Source of the DNA: Segetibacter sp. 3557_3
Lineage (GTDB): Bacteria; Bacteroidota; Bacteroidia; Chitinophagales; Chitinophagaceae
Direction: 5' to 3'
Assembly (NCBI RefSeq): GCF_004354985.1
Contig: NZ_SMSK01000026.1
Location: 1 to 63,662, forward strand
DNA: 63,662 nucleotides
The position numbers and the translations under genes were made by a program. Below the pieces are notes generated by a model. The model was not told where the DNA came from, did no database searches, and was given only the letters and a program-made list of their open reading frames with translations. Shown one piece after another: positions 37,836 through 46,609 of this stretch. Every line of letters begins with the position of its first letter. The stretch's first letter is position 1.

Positions 37836-38084
37836 CTACTTAACCAATTCGCCAAGCGTGCCCGCAATAGCCTGTAACAAACCCGTATTTACATGTTTAA
37901 GGTCGGCCAGCTTTTCCGGCTCAACCACTGCACGGTAGTTGTTTTCTTCATCCGGCTCAAACATGATATTCGTGTCCTCTACCTCTACGTTGAACTTATA
38001 CGTATAACCGGCTTTTACCAGCTGCGCCTTTAGCAGGAGCTCGGCATTATTATAAATTACCGGTATCTCAAAAGTGTCCGTCAT
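37836..38084 (-). CDS. small hypothetical protein (82 aa)
   Basis: From the ATG at 38084 (MTDTFEIPVIYNNAELLLK) it encodes a soluble acidic protein with a beta-strand-rich first half (AQLVKAGYTYKFNVEVEDTNIMFEPDEENNYRAVV) and a helical end. The longer frame to 38162 adds basic, cysteine-bearing residues unlike the rest. It looks like a typical conserved small protein of this phylum, but I do not recognise a named family. Confidence 0.65.
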   Translation of the reverse strand: MTDTFEIPVIYNNAELLLKAQLVKAGYTYKFNVEVEDTNIMFEPDEENNYRAVVEPEKLADLKHVNTGLLQAIAGTLGELVK

Positions 38085-38191
38085 CTTAAATGGTTGTGCT
38101 TTGTAACTGCAGCCGGTGTACCTGTATTTTCTATACCAGTTAATACCAGCAATTGGCTTCACTACACGCTGTTCGCTCCTTCAACTTGTAT

Positions 38192-38252
38192 GGTTTTTAT
38201 GGAGCCGGCCTTTGTTCCATGATGTTTCTCCGGTTGCGTCGCACTCTTCAAC
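38192..38252 (-). repeat. dispersed ~60-bp element, copy B
   Basis: On the minus strand it begins GTTGAAGAGTGCGACGCAAC (38252-38233), with GCCGG after 23 bp and an A-rich end at 38192. It shares 16 contiguous bases with copy A. It lies 108 bp upstream of the small gene starting at 38084 and has the same orientation. Confidence 0.6.
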
Positions 38253-38394
38253 TGAATCACTTTATTGAACAGTCCATTGCCAATGTTGATTGCATCAAGG
38301 ATAATCTGCCAGGGAACTTAATTGTATGTGGTATAAAGGCGTGCAGAAAGGATTCTGCAATATGATTGAAGATGGGAAATAGCATTGTCGATTA

Positions 38395-39051
38395 CTAAAA
38401 TCTTGCAAGAACGGTTACCCCACCTTTTACCTTTTGGTTTAGCGACACTTCCACCTTGGTGCCAGGCGGTAACAATACATCAACCCTGCTACCGAATTTA
38501 ATAAAACCCATTTCTGCGCCCTGCTCTACCGCCTGGCCTGCAGAAAGATAGTTTACAATTCGTTTGGCAAGTGCGCCGGCAATTTGTTTTACCAATACGC
38601 TGCCTTTTTCATTTTCAATTACTACACTATGCCGCTCGTTTTCTGTAGAAGATTTAGGGTGCCATGCCACCAGGTACTTGCCTTTGTGGTATTTGCTGTA
38701 AACAACCTCACCGCTAACCGGGTTACGATTTACGTGCACGTTTGCGGGACTCATAAATATACTTACCTGTATACGCCGGTCTTTAAAATATTCCTCATCT
38801 GTTATCTCTTCGATAACAACCACCTTTCCATCAGCAGGGCATATAACCTGTTGTTCGCCGCTGATCATATTGCGATAAGGAATTCTAAAAAACGATACGA
38901 TAAAAAGGAATAAAAGCAAACTGCTCCAGAAGATGATGCCTGCAATAATGGGGTATTGTGCACTTAAAAAGATAAACGAGGCAATGTTGATGATACCAAA
39001 AATCAGCGCAGCAATACCGATACTTTTATATCCTTCTTTATGAATGGTCAT
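38395..39051 (-). CDS. psd: phosphatidylserine decarboxylase-related protein
   Basis: 218 residues with two N-terminal membrane segments (IAALIFGIINIASFIF and IIFWSSLLLFLFIVSFF). The soluble part has ICPADGKVVVIEE, FMSPANVHVNRNPVSG and FIKFGSRVDVLLPPGT; Gly187-Ser188 is the self-cleavage site that makes the pyruvoyl group. It converts phosphatidylserine to phosphatidylethanolamine. This is the short, archaeal-like type common in Bacteroidota. cdsA, which makes the CDP-diacylglycerol precursor, lies 298 bp upstream. Confidence 0.93.
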   Translation of the reverse strand: MTIHKEGYKSIGIAALIFGIINIASFIFLSAQYPIIAGIIFWSSLLLFLFIVSFFRIPYRNMISGEQQVICPADGKVVVIEEITDEEYFKDRRIQVSIFMSPANVHVNRNPVSGEVVYSKYHKGKYLVAWHPKSSTENERHSVVIENEKGSVLVKQIAGALAKRIVNYLSAGQAVEQGAEMGFIKFGSRVDVLLPPGTKVEVSLNQKVKGGVTVLARF

Positions 39052-39099
39052 TCAATGAATTTATGCTGCAAATATAACAGAGAACGTCCATTATTCCGC

Positions 39100-39312
39100 T
39101 CTTGTACAAGGGCATCGTGCTGCCGTGTTTGGGCCCTCGGTGCACGGGCAGGCCCGATTGTCGGAACCCGGGTGAGGGATTGCATTGGAAAGCCCGCAGG
39201 CCCGCCCCTGTGTTTTGGGGGGTGGGACGAGGACTTGGAAAGGAAAGCCCGACCCCTGCTATCGCCGGCGTTCGCGATAGCAGGGGGCACCCCCAAAATC
39301 TCGTACAGGCTA
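39100..39312. repeat. GC-rich, structured intergenic element
   Basis: The DNA is strikingly GC-rich compared with its surroundings. It holds a perfect 13-bp inverted repeat (CCCCTGCTATCGC at 39253-39265 and its complement at 39274-39286, 8-nt loop), two copies of GGAAAGCCCG, and CTCTTGTAC / CTCGTAC near its ends. It sits between cdsA and psd. I do not recognise it. An open frame through it (39048-39296, -) is probably fortuitous although it overlaps the psd start by ATGA. Confidence 0.55.
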
Positions 39313-39349
39313 AGCTGGCAGTGGTTTTAGCTCAACAAAAAACAAATAG

Positions 39350-40234
39350 CTAAAGCTTTTGAAGCCACGTAATGTACAGCCAAACAAACGGGGTTGCCAA
39401 TACCAGGCTGTCGAACCGGTCGAGAAAACCACCATGACCGGGCATAATTTGCCCACTATCTTTTACCCCTGCCATACGTTTTAATTTACTTTCAAGCAGG
39501 TCGCCAAGGGTACCAATAACGGCTGCAATAGCGGAAATGATTATGATGGATGTGATATCGGCTGTGCTGATAAGTGAATACGAAACAAGGGTTACGGTGG
39601 CAATTGCGAGTACCGCCCCGCCAATCGTACCTTCCCAGGTTTTTTTAGGCGAGATGGCAGACAGCGGTGTTTTGCCGATGAACGAACCAACGATATAGGC
39701 CATGGTATCGTTTATCCAAATGGCTGAAATAAGCAGTACCGGTATAATCCAACCCAGGTCGAGTGATAGGAGTGAGTCGGTAAACAACATACCATGTGTT
39801 CTTAAGCCGATCATCATTGCCCAGCTCAGCGATAGGTAAATGAGTCCGAATGCGGAGTAGCCGATTGAACGGATGTTGAAATTTTTGGTAAACAGGACTT
39901 CAGTTAACGGCAATACAACACCGCATACAAGTAGTATAAACCAGCCTATTTCGTGAAGGGTAATATTGGCGACCTGGAAGGCATTGTTGGTCATAAAAAG
40001 CATGATTGCCCAACCAGCAATCATAACACCGTACTTATGAAACGGGGTGATGTCGCGGTACTCTTTATCGATTAAACCAACGAGTTTCTGGTACTCGAAC
40101 CAGCAGCCAAAGTGGATAATGGTAAACAGCAAGAAAAACGTCCAATGGTTCCAAAGCAAACCCGTTAACATGATAGCAACAAAAACAACTGCGGTAAGTG
40201 CTCTTGTTTTGAACGTTTTGAAATTGAAGGCCAT
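39350..40234 (-). CDS. cdsA: phosphatidate cytidylyltransferase
   Basis: 294 residues with about eight membrane segments and the CDP-diglyceride synthetase signature region: SAISPKKTWEGTIGG and, nearer the C-terminus, KDSGQIMPGHGGFLDRFDSL. It makes CDP-diacylglycerol from phosphatidate and CTP in the inner membrane. psd follows on the same strand, so both serve phospholipid synthesis; the 298-bp gap between them holds the GC-rich element. Confidence 0.95.
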   Translation of the reverse strand: MAFNFKTFKTRALTAVVFVAIMLTGLLWNHWTFFLLFTIIHFGCWFEYQKLVGLIDKEYRDITPFHKYGVMIAGWAIMLFMTNNAFQVANITLHEIGWFILLVCGVVLPLTEVLFTKNFNIRSIGYSAFGLIYLSLSWAMMIGLRTHGMLFTDSLLSLDLGWIIPVLLISAIWINDTMAYIVGSFIGKTPLSAISPKKTWEGTIGGAVLAIATVTLVSYSLISTADITSIIIISAIAAVIGTLGDLLESKLKRMAGVKDSGQIMPGHGGFLDRFDSLVLATPFVWLYITWLQKL

Positions 40235-40424
40235 TTAGGGTTGTTATAATGGAAAATAGCGGCAGGAATATGAAGTTAGCGAAAGCTTACATTCGTTGCT
40301 GTTACAATAATCAGGTAATGTTGATACCTCCATAAAACAACAGTTAAGCACAAGGAGATTCATGGTGCCTTTGTAGCGGATGATTGTTTCTCACCGGAGG
40401 ATACGCTCTATCGAGGCCAGCCAA

Positions 40425-40628
40425 TCAGGTGAGCCCCTGGTCCATCAGTTCCCGGGCTTCGTCTTTTTGATGGGTGGGAACATAAACTTCAATTTCACCG
40501 AAAACCAGGTAGCTGCTGTCTTGACGGTTTAGCAGCATTACCCTTATTGCATGTTCTTCAAGCATACCCTTTAATATACTTGCCTCTGCGTTGCTCGTGG
40601 TGGTATGTAGTAAAAACCAATTGTTCAT
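40425..40628 (-). CDS. DUF2007 domain protein
   Basis: 67 residues (MNNWFLLHTTTSNAEASILKGML...). The pattern of a short beta strand, a helix with a conserved EA..I...L and the VYVPTHQKDEARELM end matches DUF2007, a small ferredoxin-like domain suggested to be a signal-transducing (PII-like) module. The start overlaps the CPBP protease stop by 4 bp (ATGA), so the two are translationally coupled and probably work together. Confidence 0.8.
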   Translation of the reverse strand: MNNWFLLHTTTSNAEASILKGMLEEHAIRVMLLNRQDSSYLVFGEIEVYVPTHQKDEARELMDQGLT

Positions 40629-41557
40629 ATGGTATGAAAATCGCCCTGTTCTTCTTCGGTCATGAGCACCGGCAGCACAGTTTCGCTTTTTTGTTTCATA
40701 TAGTAGATAATGGCAATTGTAATGGCCAGGCTGGCCAGTACCAGGTAAAATGGAGCCGTGAGTTTGTCATCCGCAAATTGTTTCAGGGTTACACTTTTAT
40801 GCTGGTAATAAACAGCAAAAACCGCAATTGCATTGTTTAGAAAGTGGATGATAACGGTGTACCAAAGGTTCCTGGTTACAAAGTAAACAGTACCCAACAT
40901 TACACCAAGCGCAAAGATGGGCAGGAACTTGAAAAAGGTGCCGTGTAACAGCGCAAAGATGAGCGAGGAAAGGAATATAGCCACCCAGGGCTTTTTGCTC
41001 ATACGCAGCAATACGTTTTGCAATGCACCCCTAAAGAATAACTCTTCCCCTATCGCAGGAAGCAGTGCCATCATAAACAGGTTAACGACCAGGTCGGATG
41101 GTTGCTTCATATAAAGAAACGTTTGCATCGACTGGTTGTAGGTAGCCTCGGCCTGTTGAAGTTGCTGGTGTATACTACCAAAGTGAACTTTTGAATTAAG
41201 CATACCCAGCCACCCAGCCAGGGGCTGAACGGCTATGAGCAATACAACAGCAAGCAATATCAGTGAACCTGAAAAGCGCGGGTAAAGGCCCACATAACGG
41301 AGCGGCTTAGGACTTGAGAAATAGCCAAACAATAAGGCAGGTACAACAAACGAAAGTGTTGCACTAACCAACTGCGCCCACTTTAAACGACTGATCAGGT
41401 GCGGGCTGGAGGTAGCATTCTTGTTTACCAGTATCTCACCGATGTCGGGAAAAAACAACATGGTAGCGTACGAGGTGAGCAGTAAAAAACCTAAGGAAAG
41501 CGATATAAAAATACCAAACTGGTTGCCAGGAGATTTATACTTAAGGTATGTGTTCAT
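40625..41557 (-). CDS. CPBP family intramembrane glutamic endopeptidase
   Basis: 310 residues, multiple membrane segments. The CAAX-protease/Abi motifs are clear: EELFFRGAL (Glu171, Glu172, Arg176), LLHGTFFKF, and HFLNNAIAVF. Members cut prenylated or other membrane proteins, or handle bacteriocin immunity; the target here is unknown. It is followed by the overlapping DUF2007 gene and preceded by the helicase gene 25 bp upstream, so a helicase-CPBP-DUF2007 transcript is possible. Confidence 0.9.
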   Translation of the reverse strand: MNTYLKYKSPGNQFGIFISLSLGFLLLTSYATMLFFPDIGEILVNKNATSSPHLISRLKWAQLVSATLSFVVPALLFGYFSSPKPLRYVGLYPRFSGSLILLAVVLLIAVQPLAGWLGMLNSKVHFGSIHQQLQQAEATYNQSMQTFLYMKQPSDLVVNLFMMALLPAIGEELFFRGALQNVLLRMSKKPWVAIFLSSLIFALLHGTFFKFLPIFALGVMLGTVYFVTRNLWYTVIIHFLNNAIAVFAVYYQHKSVTLKQFADDKLTAPFYLVLASLAITIAIIYYMKQKSETVLPVLMTEEEQGDFHTI

Positions 41558-41582
41558 TGCAGTTCAATAAAATGCCGGGTGT

Positions 41583-42791
41583 TTAGTTTCTCCGGCTCTT
41601 TTGTGGAAATCTTTTATTGCTGCTTCTGCCACTGCGTGGCTGGTAAGCCGGTGTTTCGCCAAATTGTTCGGGGACGGGGGTTTTTGTTACAGGCTTTCCC
41701 AACAGCTCTTCGATAGCAGCAAATTTGTTCTGCTCCTTTTCGTTAATCAGTGTATAGGCTGTGCCGTCCGTTTCTGCACGTGCGGTTCTACCGATCCGAT
41801 GGACGTAGTCTTCGCCGTCGTTTGGAACATCATAGTTAATCACCAGGTCGATGTTGTCGATATCGATACCCCTCGAGAGAATGTCGGTTGCCACCAATAT
41901 TCTAACCCGGTGATTGATAAATGCCGCAAGTACCTGTTCGCGCATCGCCTGTTCAAGGTCGGAATGTATCTCTTCTATTGAGAAACCCGATCTTTTTAGG
42001 TCGCGGCTCAGGTCTTTAACATTATTCTTTTTAGAACAAAAAATGAGTACGCTTTTGAAGTCTTTCGAACGCAGCAGGTGTTTTACCAAGGCCGATTTTT
42101 GCGCATCAAATACAACGTAGGCCTGCTGAACTATTTTTTCGGGTGGCTTGCTTATGGAGATATTAACTTCTTCAGGATTGTGCAGGATCCTCCTGGCCAG
42201 TTCCCTGATCTTACCGGGCATGGTTGCAGAAAACAACAGGTTCTGCCGTTTGGGAGGTAAAAACGATATGATCTTCATGATATCGTCGTTGAAACCCATA
42301 TCCAACATACGGTCAGCCTCGTCGAGCACGAGGTACTGCAGGTGTTTAAGTTTTACATAACCCATCGCAAGGTGACCAATCATTCTTCCCGGTGTACAGA
42401 TTACGATATCTGCACCTCTTGATAGCGCGTTTTTCTCCTGCGAAAATGAAGCGCCATCGCCACCACCATATACGGCTATGGAACTAATGGAAGTAAAGTA
42501 AGAAAGGCCTTCGAGGTTCTGGGCGATCTGTACGGCCAGTTCCCGTGTGGGAACAATGATCAGGGCATTGATGTGATCGTCGTGACCGTTTGAAGAAGAT
42601 ATTATCTTATGTATAATTGGTAACAGGAAAGCCGCCGTTTTACCGGTCCCGGTTTGAGCCGACGCAATGATGTCTTTGCCGGCGAGTATATATGGAATAA
42701 CCTGTTCCTGTACAGCCGTTGCTGTTTCGTATCCTGTGGCATCTATTCCTTCGAGCAGTCTTTCGTCGAAACCAAAATCTTTAAAATTCAA
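41583..42791 (-). CDS. DEAD-box ATP-dependent RNA helicase (RhlE-like)
   Basis: 402 residues. Ordered motifs: Q-motif region (GFDERLLEGIDATGYETATAVQEQ), AQTGTGKTAAF (Walker A), PTRELAVQ, VLDEADRML (DEAD), SATMPG, then RILVATDILSRGIDIDNIDLVINYDVP and HRIGRTARA. A basic tail (RSGRSSNKRFPQKSRRN) probably binds RNA. Expected roles are ribosome assembly or RNA decay, often in the cold. Confidence 0.95.
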   Translation of the reverse strand: MNFKDFGFDERLLEGIDATGYETATAVQEQVIPYILAGKDIIASAQTGTGKTAAFLLPIIHKIISSSNGHDDHINALIIVPTRELAVQIAQNLEGLSYFTSISSIAVYGGGDGASFSQEKNALSRGADIVICTPGRMIGHLAMGYVKLKHLQYLVLDEADRMLDMGFNDDIMKIISFLPPKRQNLLFSATMPGKIRELARRILHNPEEVNISISKPPEKIVQQAYVVFDAQKSALVKHLLRSKDFKSVLIFCSKKNNVKDLSRDLKRSGFSIEEIHSDLEQAMREQVLAAFINHRVRILVATDILSRGIDIDNIDLVINYDVPNDGEDYVHRIGRTARAETDGTAYTLINEKEQNKFAAIEELLGKPVTKTPVPEQFGETPAYQPRSGRSSNKRFPQKSRRN

Positions 42792-43102
42792 AATTCTTTA
42801 ATAATTAAATGAAAAAAGGCAATTTAACCCGATTAGTGCGCATATTGTACTTTGGCGGGATTATTAACCAAAAATTTAGCTAGCACGAATCACAACACAG
42901 GCTCCACCGTGTTTAAAAACAACAGATTAATCAAAACTTTTCCTCGGGGTTATAGGCTCCTGCTACAAATGGGTGGCGCTTTCACCTTGCAAGGCTAACA
43001 TCCTGGCTTTTAACCGGGTATAATCCAGCATACGTCTGCAACTTAATACCCCCGAACCATGAGTTGTTTGGCCTGATTGTTTTACTAGGTTTAATAAACA
43101 AA
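42792..43102. other. 311-bp divergent intergenic region
   Basis: Between the helicase start (-) and the FlbD-like gene (+). It must contain both promoters; I see no clear TAnnTTTG next to either start, and no gene or hairpin of note. Confidence 0.4.
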
Positions 43103-43318
43103 ATGAAACCAGCAATCATCAAGCTAAACCTTTCAGGAACAACAGTGCATGTAAATACGAACCAGATCCTGTACTATTATGCAAAGAAGACACAGGACGG
43201 AATGGTTGTAACTGAACTGTTTTTCACTGAAAAATTTGGGATCGAAGTGCTGGAAACACCTGAAGAAATTGACCGGCTGATATCAGGCAATTTGTACAGC
43301 TCTGTGCATTCCGTGTAG
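43103..43318 (+). CDS. small protein resembling the FlbD family
   Basis: 71 residues from the ATG at 43103 (MKPAIIKLNLSGTTVHVN). The layout (short strand, NTNQILYYYAKKT, FFTEKFGIEVLETPEEIDRLI) resembles small FlbD-like proteins, though the organism shows no flagellar genes here, so a non-flagellar role is likely. Resemblance is by eye only. It precedes another small gene by 36 bp. Confidence 0.6.
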   Translation: MKPAIIKLNLSGTTVHVNTNQILYYYAKKTQDGMVVTELFFTEKFGIEVLETPEEIDRLISGNLYSSVHSV

Positions 43319-43354
43319 TGTTGAGTCTATTCTTAACCTTTAAATCTTTGAATT

Positions 43355-43642
43355 ATGAACAATCCGGATAACAAATCATTTCCACTGGAAAATGAGGATC
43401 CAACCAGGAGCCATCATGGTGAAGCACCTCCTGACCCAAGTAATACGAGCAATATTGGTCAGCCGATTGAACAAGGGGTAATCAGTAAAAAAGCAGGGAT
43501 TACTGAACAGAGCAGCGACTGGGAACACCTGCAGGATGCAAATATTCCCGGAGAAGGAGATAACTCAATAGAGGAGAAAGTTGAAAGCTACCTGAAGAAT
43601 CCATCTCCCGAAGACCTGACAGGCAACAGTGATGCAAGCTAA
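43355..43642 (+). CDS. small acidic, probably disordered protein
   Basis: 95 residues, rich in Asn, Glu, Asp, Pro and Ser, almost no hydrophobic core, and no cysteine (MNNPDNKSFPLENEDPTRSHH...). It has the start/stop and spacing expected for the second gene of a small operon after the FlbD-like gene, and a strong terminator follows. No family recognised. Confidence 0.6.
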   Translation: MNNPDNKSFPLENEDPTRSHHGEAPPDPSNTSNIGQPIEQGVISKKAGITEQSSDWEHLQDANIPGEGDNSIEEKVESYLKNPSPEDLTGNSDAS

Positions 43643-43680
43643 ATAACCATTGTTTTGAAGCGATAAAGATCAGACATCAA

Positions 43681-43712
43681 AAAAGAGGCTGACCGTGTGG
43701 GTCAGCCTCTTT
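43681..43712. terminator. bidirectional intrinsic terminator
   Basis: A perfect 14-bp stem (AAAAGAGGCTGACC / GGTCAGCCTCTTTT, loop GTGT) between the acidic small protein (+) and HPF (-). Confidence 0.9.
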
Positions 43713-43727
43713 TTCATTGTACTCGTT

Positions 43728-44054
43728 TTATGCGATGTTCGGATCAGGCTCAACCCGGCGATGACTATTTTGTTTTTCTTTATTCCGGCGGAAAACCTTT
43801 TGCAAAGTTTCTATTGCGTCTACGATCGCCACCTCAAATACCTCGTTATTCCTTTTCACAAAATGATCATTGCCTGGCACCTCTAATCTGATCTCGCAGT
43901 AATTATTTTGGTTGCCCCCCGAACCCTGGTAGAGGGTTACGTTTGCTCTTACGATTTTTTCTGCCTGGGTGTTGAGCTTATTAAGTCTCTCCTGTATAAA
44001 CAATTCGAGGTTGTCGCTATGCTTGAAACCCAATGATTGAATGATGATATCCAT
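43728..44054 (-). CDS. hpf: ribosome hibernation promoting factor, short form
   Basis: 108 residues of the HPF/YfiA fold: DIIIQSLGFKHSDNLELFIQERLNKL, NVTLYQGSGGNQNNYCEIRLEVPGND and FEVAIVDAIETLQKVFRR. It binds the 30S decoding region and inactivates ribosomes in stationary phase. The C-terminal basic tail is short, as in the short form. It is alone, divergent from the NlpC/P60 gene. Confidence 0.9.
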   Translation of the reverse strand: MDIIIQSLGFKHSDNLELFIQERLNKLNTQAEKIVRANVTLYQGSGGNQNNYCEIRLEVPGNDHFVKRNNEVFEVAIVDAIETLQKVFRRNKEKQNSHRRVEPDPNIA

Positions 44055-44185
44055 GTGTTTAAATTATAGTACAAAAATATTGTTGACATAACGGGCGCAC
44101 CACAATCGTACCAGTCCGGGACATGAACACGCATTCAATTTATTCATCATCAGTGGAATGGAAAGGTTTTTGCCGTTGTTCACCT

Positions 44186-44776
44186 ATGCGCATTTTACCA
44201 TTGATAATCATTTTTGCCGGCGTGAGCTGCAAGCAACCTACAAAAGAAAAAGTGCAGCCTGAGCAAAATGTGGCTAGCGAAGTTGTGCCCGAAACGATGC
44301 CCAGGGATACGCCCAAAGTAGTTGCAGTAAAACCTTTTAACCCGCCAAAAATCGAAACCGGGGCTACTACGCCGGCAGAGTTGCTGGCATATGCCCGAAC
44401 GCTCACGGGTACCACCTATAAGTATGGCTCTACTGACCCACAGCAAGGTTTTGACTGCTCAGGTTTTATTACACACGTGTTTAACCACTTCGACATTGCT
44501 GTACCCCGATCTTCCGTTGATTTTACCGATGTGGAAAGGGAAGTTGAATTATCTGCCGCAAGGCCGGGTGACCTGATCCTGTTTACCGGAACCGACAGCA
44601 CTACCAGGATTGTTGGCCATATGGGTATTATATCGGATGTTGAAAGCGGTGAAATGTCGTTTATCCACTCCAGCTCAGGGAAAGCAAACGGGGTAACGAT
44701 AACCCCATTGAACGAATATTATATGGGGCGGTTTATGAAGATCATCCGCATCTTTCCACAGAATGATGGTGTTTAA
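44186..44776 (+). CDS. NlpC/P60 family lipoprotein (peptidoglycan endopeptidase)
   Basis: 196 residues from the ATG at 44186, which places a lipobox (IIFAGVSC) 16-17 residues in; an upstream ATG at 44123 would bury it. After a linker, the NlpC/P60 domain shows TYKYGSTDPQQGFDCSGFITHVF (catalytic Cys), RPGDLILFTG and GHMGIISD (His). Probably an outer-membrane-anchored endopeptidase trimming peptide stems. Confidence 0.88.
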   Translation: MRILPLIIIFAGVSCKQPTKEKVQPEQNVASEVVPETMPRDTPKVVAVKPFNPPKIETGATTPAELLAYARTLTGTTYKYGSTDPQQGFDCSGFITHVFNHFDIAVPRSSVDFTDVEREVELSAARPGDLILFTGTDSTTRIVGHMGIISDVESGEMSFIHSSSGKANGVTITPLNEYYMGRFMKIIRIFPQNDGV

Positions 44777-45024
44777 CGCGGATTCCAGTTCAGCTACAGA
44801 GTAAGTTATACAACGGGGTTCAACAAGGAGCGATGATCCTGGCCAGGTGAGCCCGCCTGATAGCATACTAAACAATCGTTAGCTCCCGGTAGTCCCTGTT
44901 TTCATGTGAAGATATAACCCACTAATAATCAAAACGGTGTGCAGAATTTGGCGCAGTTCTTGAACGTCTTACAAGGTCCCTCGCGGGACTAATGAAACGT
45001 ATTACTAACGCTTAAAACAGACAC

Positions 45025-45318
45025 ATGAAACATCTAACCGGAGGGCTTACCATCAAAACTTTTGCTGCCCTTTTTTTGCTCAGCCTGCTGCAAACAATGG
45101 CCGTGGCGCAGGAGGGCGGCAGTTCAAGTTCTTCCAGCAGTACCAGAACCGTAACCACCACCACTACGGAAACCGTATGGTATACGCAACCATGGGTATG
45201 GGTAGTAGGAGCAGTGGTGTTACTTTTATTGCTGATCCTTTTATTACGTGGTAATTCTGGAGGCGCAGCCCGCACCGACCAGGTTACTGTTACTAAAACT
45301 ACCAGTACAGACGTTTAG
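45025..45318 (+). CDS. small membrane protein with signal peptide
   Basis: 97 residues: a signal peptide (TFAALFLLSLLQTMAVAQ), a Gly/Ser/Thr-rich low-complexity segment, then one transmembrane helix (WVWVVGAVVLLLLLILLL) and a short tail. Such small proteins are frequent in Chitinophagaceae; function unknown. It has its own terminator. Confidence 0.7.
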   Translation: MKHLTGGLTIKTFAALFLLSLLQTMAVAQEGGSSSSSSSTRTVTTTTTETVWYTQPWVWVVGAVVLLLLLILLLRGNSGGAARTDQVTVTKTTSTDV

Positions 45319-45339
45319 AAAGTCTGAAGTTGATCTTAG

Positions 45340-45364
45340 AATAGCCGTGCTTGTCGCGGCTATT
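45340..45364 (+). terminator. intrinsic terminator
   Basis: An 8-bp stem (AATAGCCG / CGGCTATT) followed by TTGTTT, just past the small membrane protein gene. Confidence 0.7.
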
Positions 45365-45438
45365 TTGTTTATATCATGCCTCTGTTGGTTTTAAAGATGG
45401 TGGTTTCATCTTTGCATCTTATCGAAATAACTTTTGAC

Positions 45439-46329
45439 ATGGAATACAAACTTCTCGGGAAATCAGATTTGAAGGTTAGTCGTATAGGCTTCGGTTGCAT
45501 GTCGCTTAAGACAGATCAAAAAGATACTGCCGCTATAATCCATGCTGCCATTGAACAAGGCATTAATTATTTCGACACAGCAGATCTCTACGATAAAGGC
45601 CTGAACGAAACTGCCCTTGGCGCCGCGCTGAAAGGAAAGCGAGACAAAGTAATTGTTGCAACCAAGGTGGGCAACCAGTGGAGGGCGGATGGTAGTGGCT
45701 GGGATTGGAACCCTCGTAGAGACCATATTTTGGAAGCCGTTGAGCAAAGCCTACGGCGATTGCAGACCGACTGCATAGATTTTTATCAACTCCATGGTGG
45801 AACCATTGAAGACCCCATCGACGAAACAATTGAGGCATTTACCGCATTACAGCAGCAAGGCAAAATCCGGTTTTATGGCATTTCTTCCATTCGTCCGAAT
45901 GTCATACGTGCTTATGTTGAGCGATCCAATATCGCAGGAGTGATGATGCAGTATAGCCTGCTCGACCGGCGGCCGGAAGAAAGCATACTCGACTTACTTC
46001 AACAAAACGGGATCGGTGTATTGGCCAGGGGAACGGTTGCGAGTGGCTTGCTGGTAAACAAACCCCCTAAAAATTACCTTGATCGTTCGACTGAACAAGT
46101 GGCACAAGGTGCACAAGCGATCCGGCAGGTAGCAGCTGGCAAAGACCCGGCGCAGGTAGCAATACAATTCGCCTTAGCACGTGAGGCAATAACAGCAGCA
46201 GTTGTTGGTATACGAACTATGGAGCAACTGAAAGTGGCAGTTGAAGCAGGCAGCCAGTCGGTCCCGCTACCCGCCATCGAGCAATTGAGGTCGAATGTGC
46301 CGGTGAATACTTATGCTGAACATCGCTGA
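45439..46329 (+). CDS. aldo/keto reductase
   Basis: 296 residues from the ATG at 45439 (MEYKLLGKSDLKVSRIGFG). YFDTADLYDKGLNETALG carries the catalytic Asp/Tyr, IVATKVGNQWR the Lys, and FYQLHGGTIED the His; KIRFYGISSIRPNV and the NADP-binding end follow. The upstream frame to 45376 adds 21 hydrophobic residues unlike the family. It reduces aldehydes or ketones with NADPH; substrate unknown. Confidence 0.92.
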   Translation: MEYKLLGKSDLKVSRIGFGCMSLKTDQKDTAAIIHAAIEQGINYFDTADLYDKGLNETALGAALKGKRDKVIVATKVGNQWRADGSGWDWNPRRDHILEAVEQSLRRLQTDCIDFYQLHGGTIEDPIDETIEAFTALQQQGKIRFYGISSIRPNVIRAYVERSNIAGVMMQYSLLDRRPEESILDLLQQNGIGVLARGTVASGLLVNKPPKNYLDRSTEQVAQGAQAIRQVAAGKDPAQVAIQFALAREAITAAVVGIRTMEQLKVAVEAGSQSVPLPAIEQLRSNVPVNTYAEHR

Positions 46330-46609
46330 CCAAACGTTGGACCGGTTAACTTCCATCTTGCTGTTTAGTTGGTTTTATTCAACGCTCTTTTAACAGTCTT
46401 AACTATAAACGAGTAATCGCAGGCAGGTTGCAGGGTCGTCTGTTTTGCTCCCTCTTTTTGTAGTGTTACCCAACACGCACAGGTGGTAAGCGCTTCATTC
46501 CGGTTTAGTGAAAACTGGTGGCATATGCTTTTTTATTGATGGATCACAACCATTTGCCAGGGGCAGGGGTTGTTTAATTATATACTTTTATCGCAAAGAA
46601 AAATTTACC

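Noticed and set aside
39048-39296. 82-residue frame on - overlapping the psd start by 4 bp
   Set aside because: It is produced by the GC-rich hairpin element. The ATGA overlap is suggestive but the composition is not protein-like; kept as a point to check in the findings.
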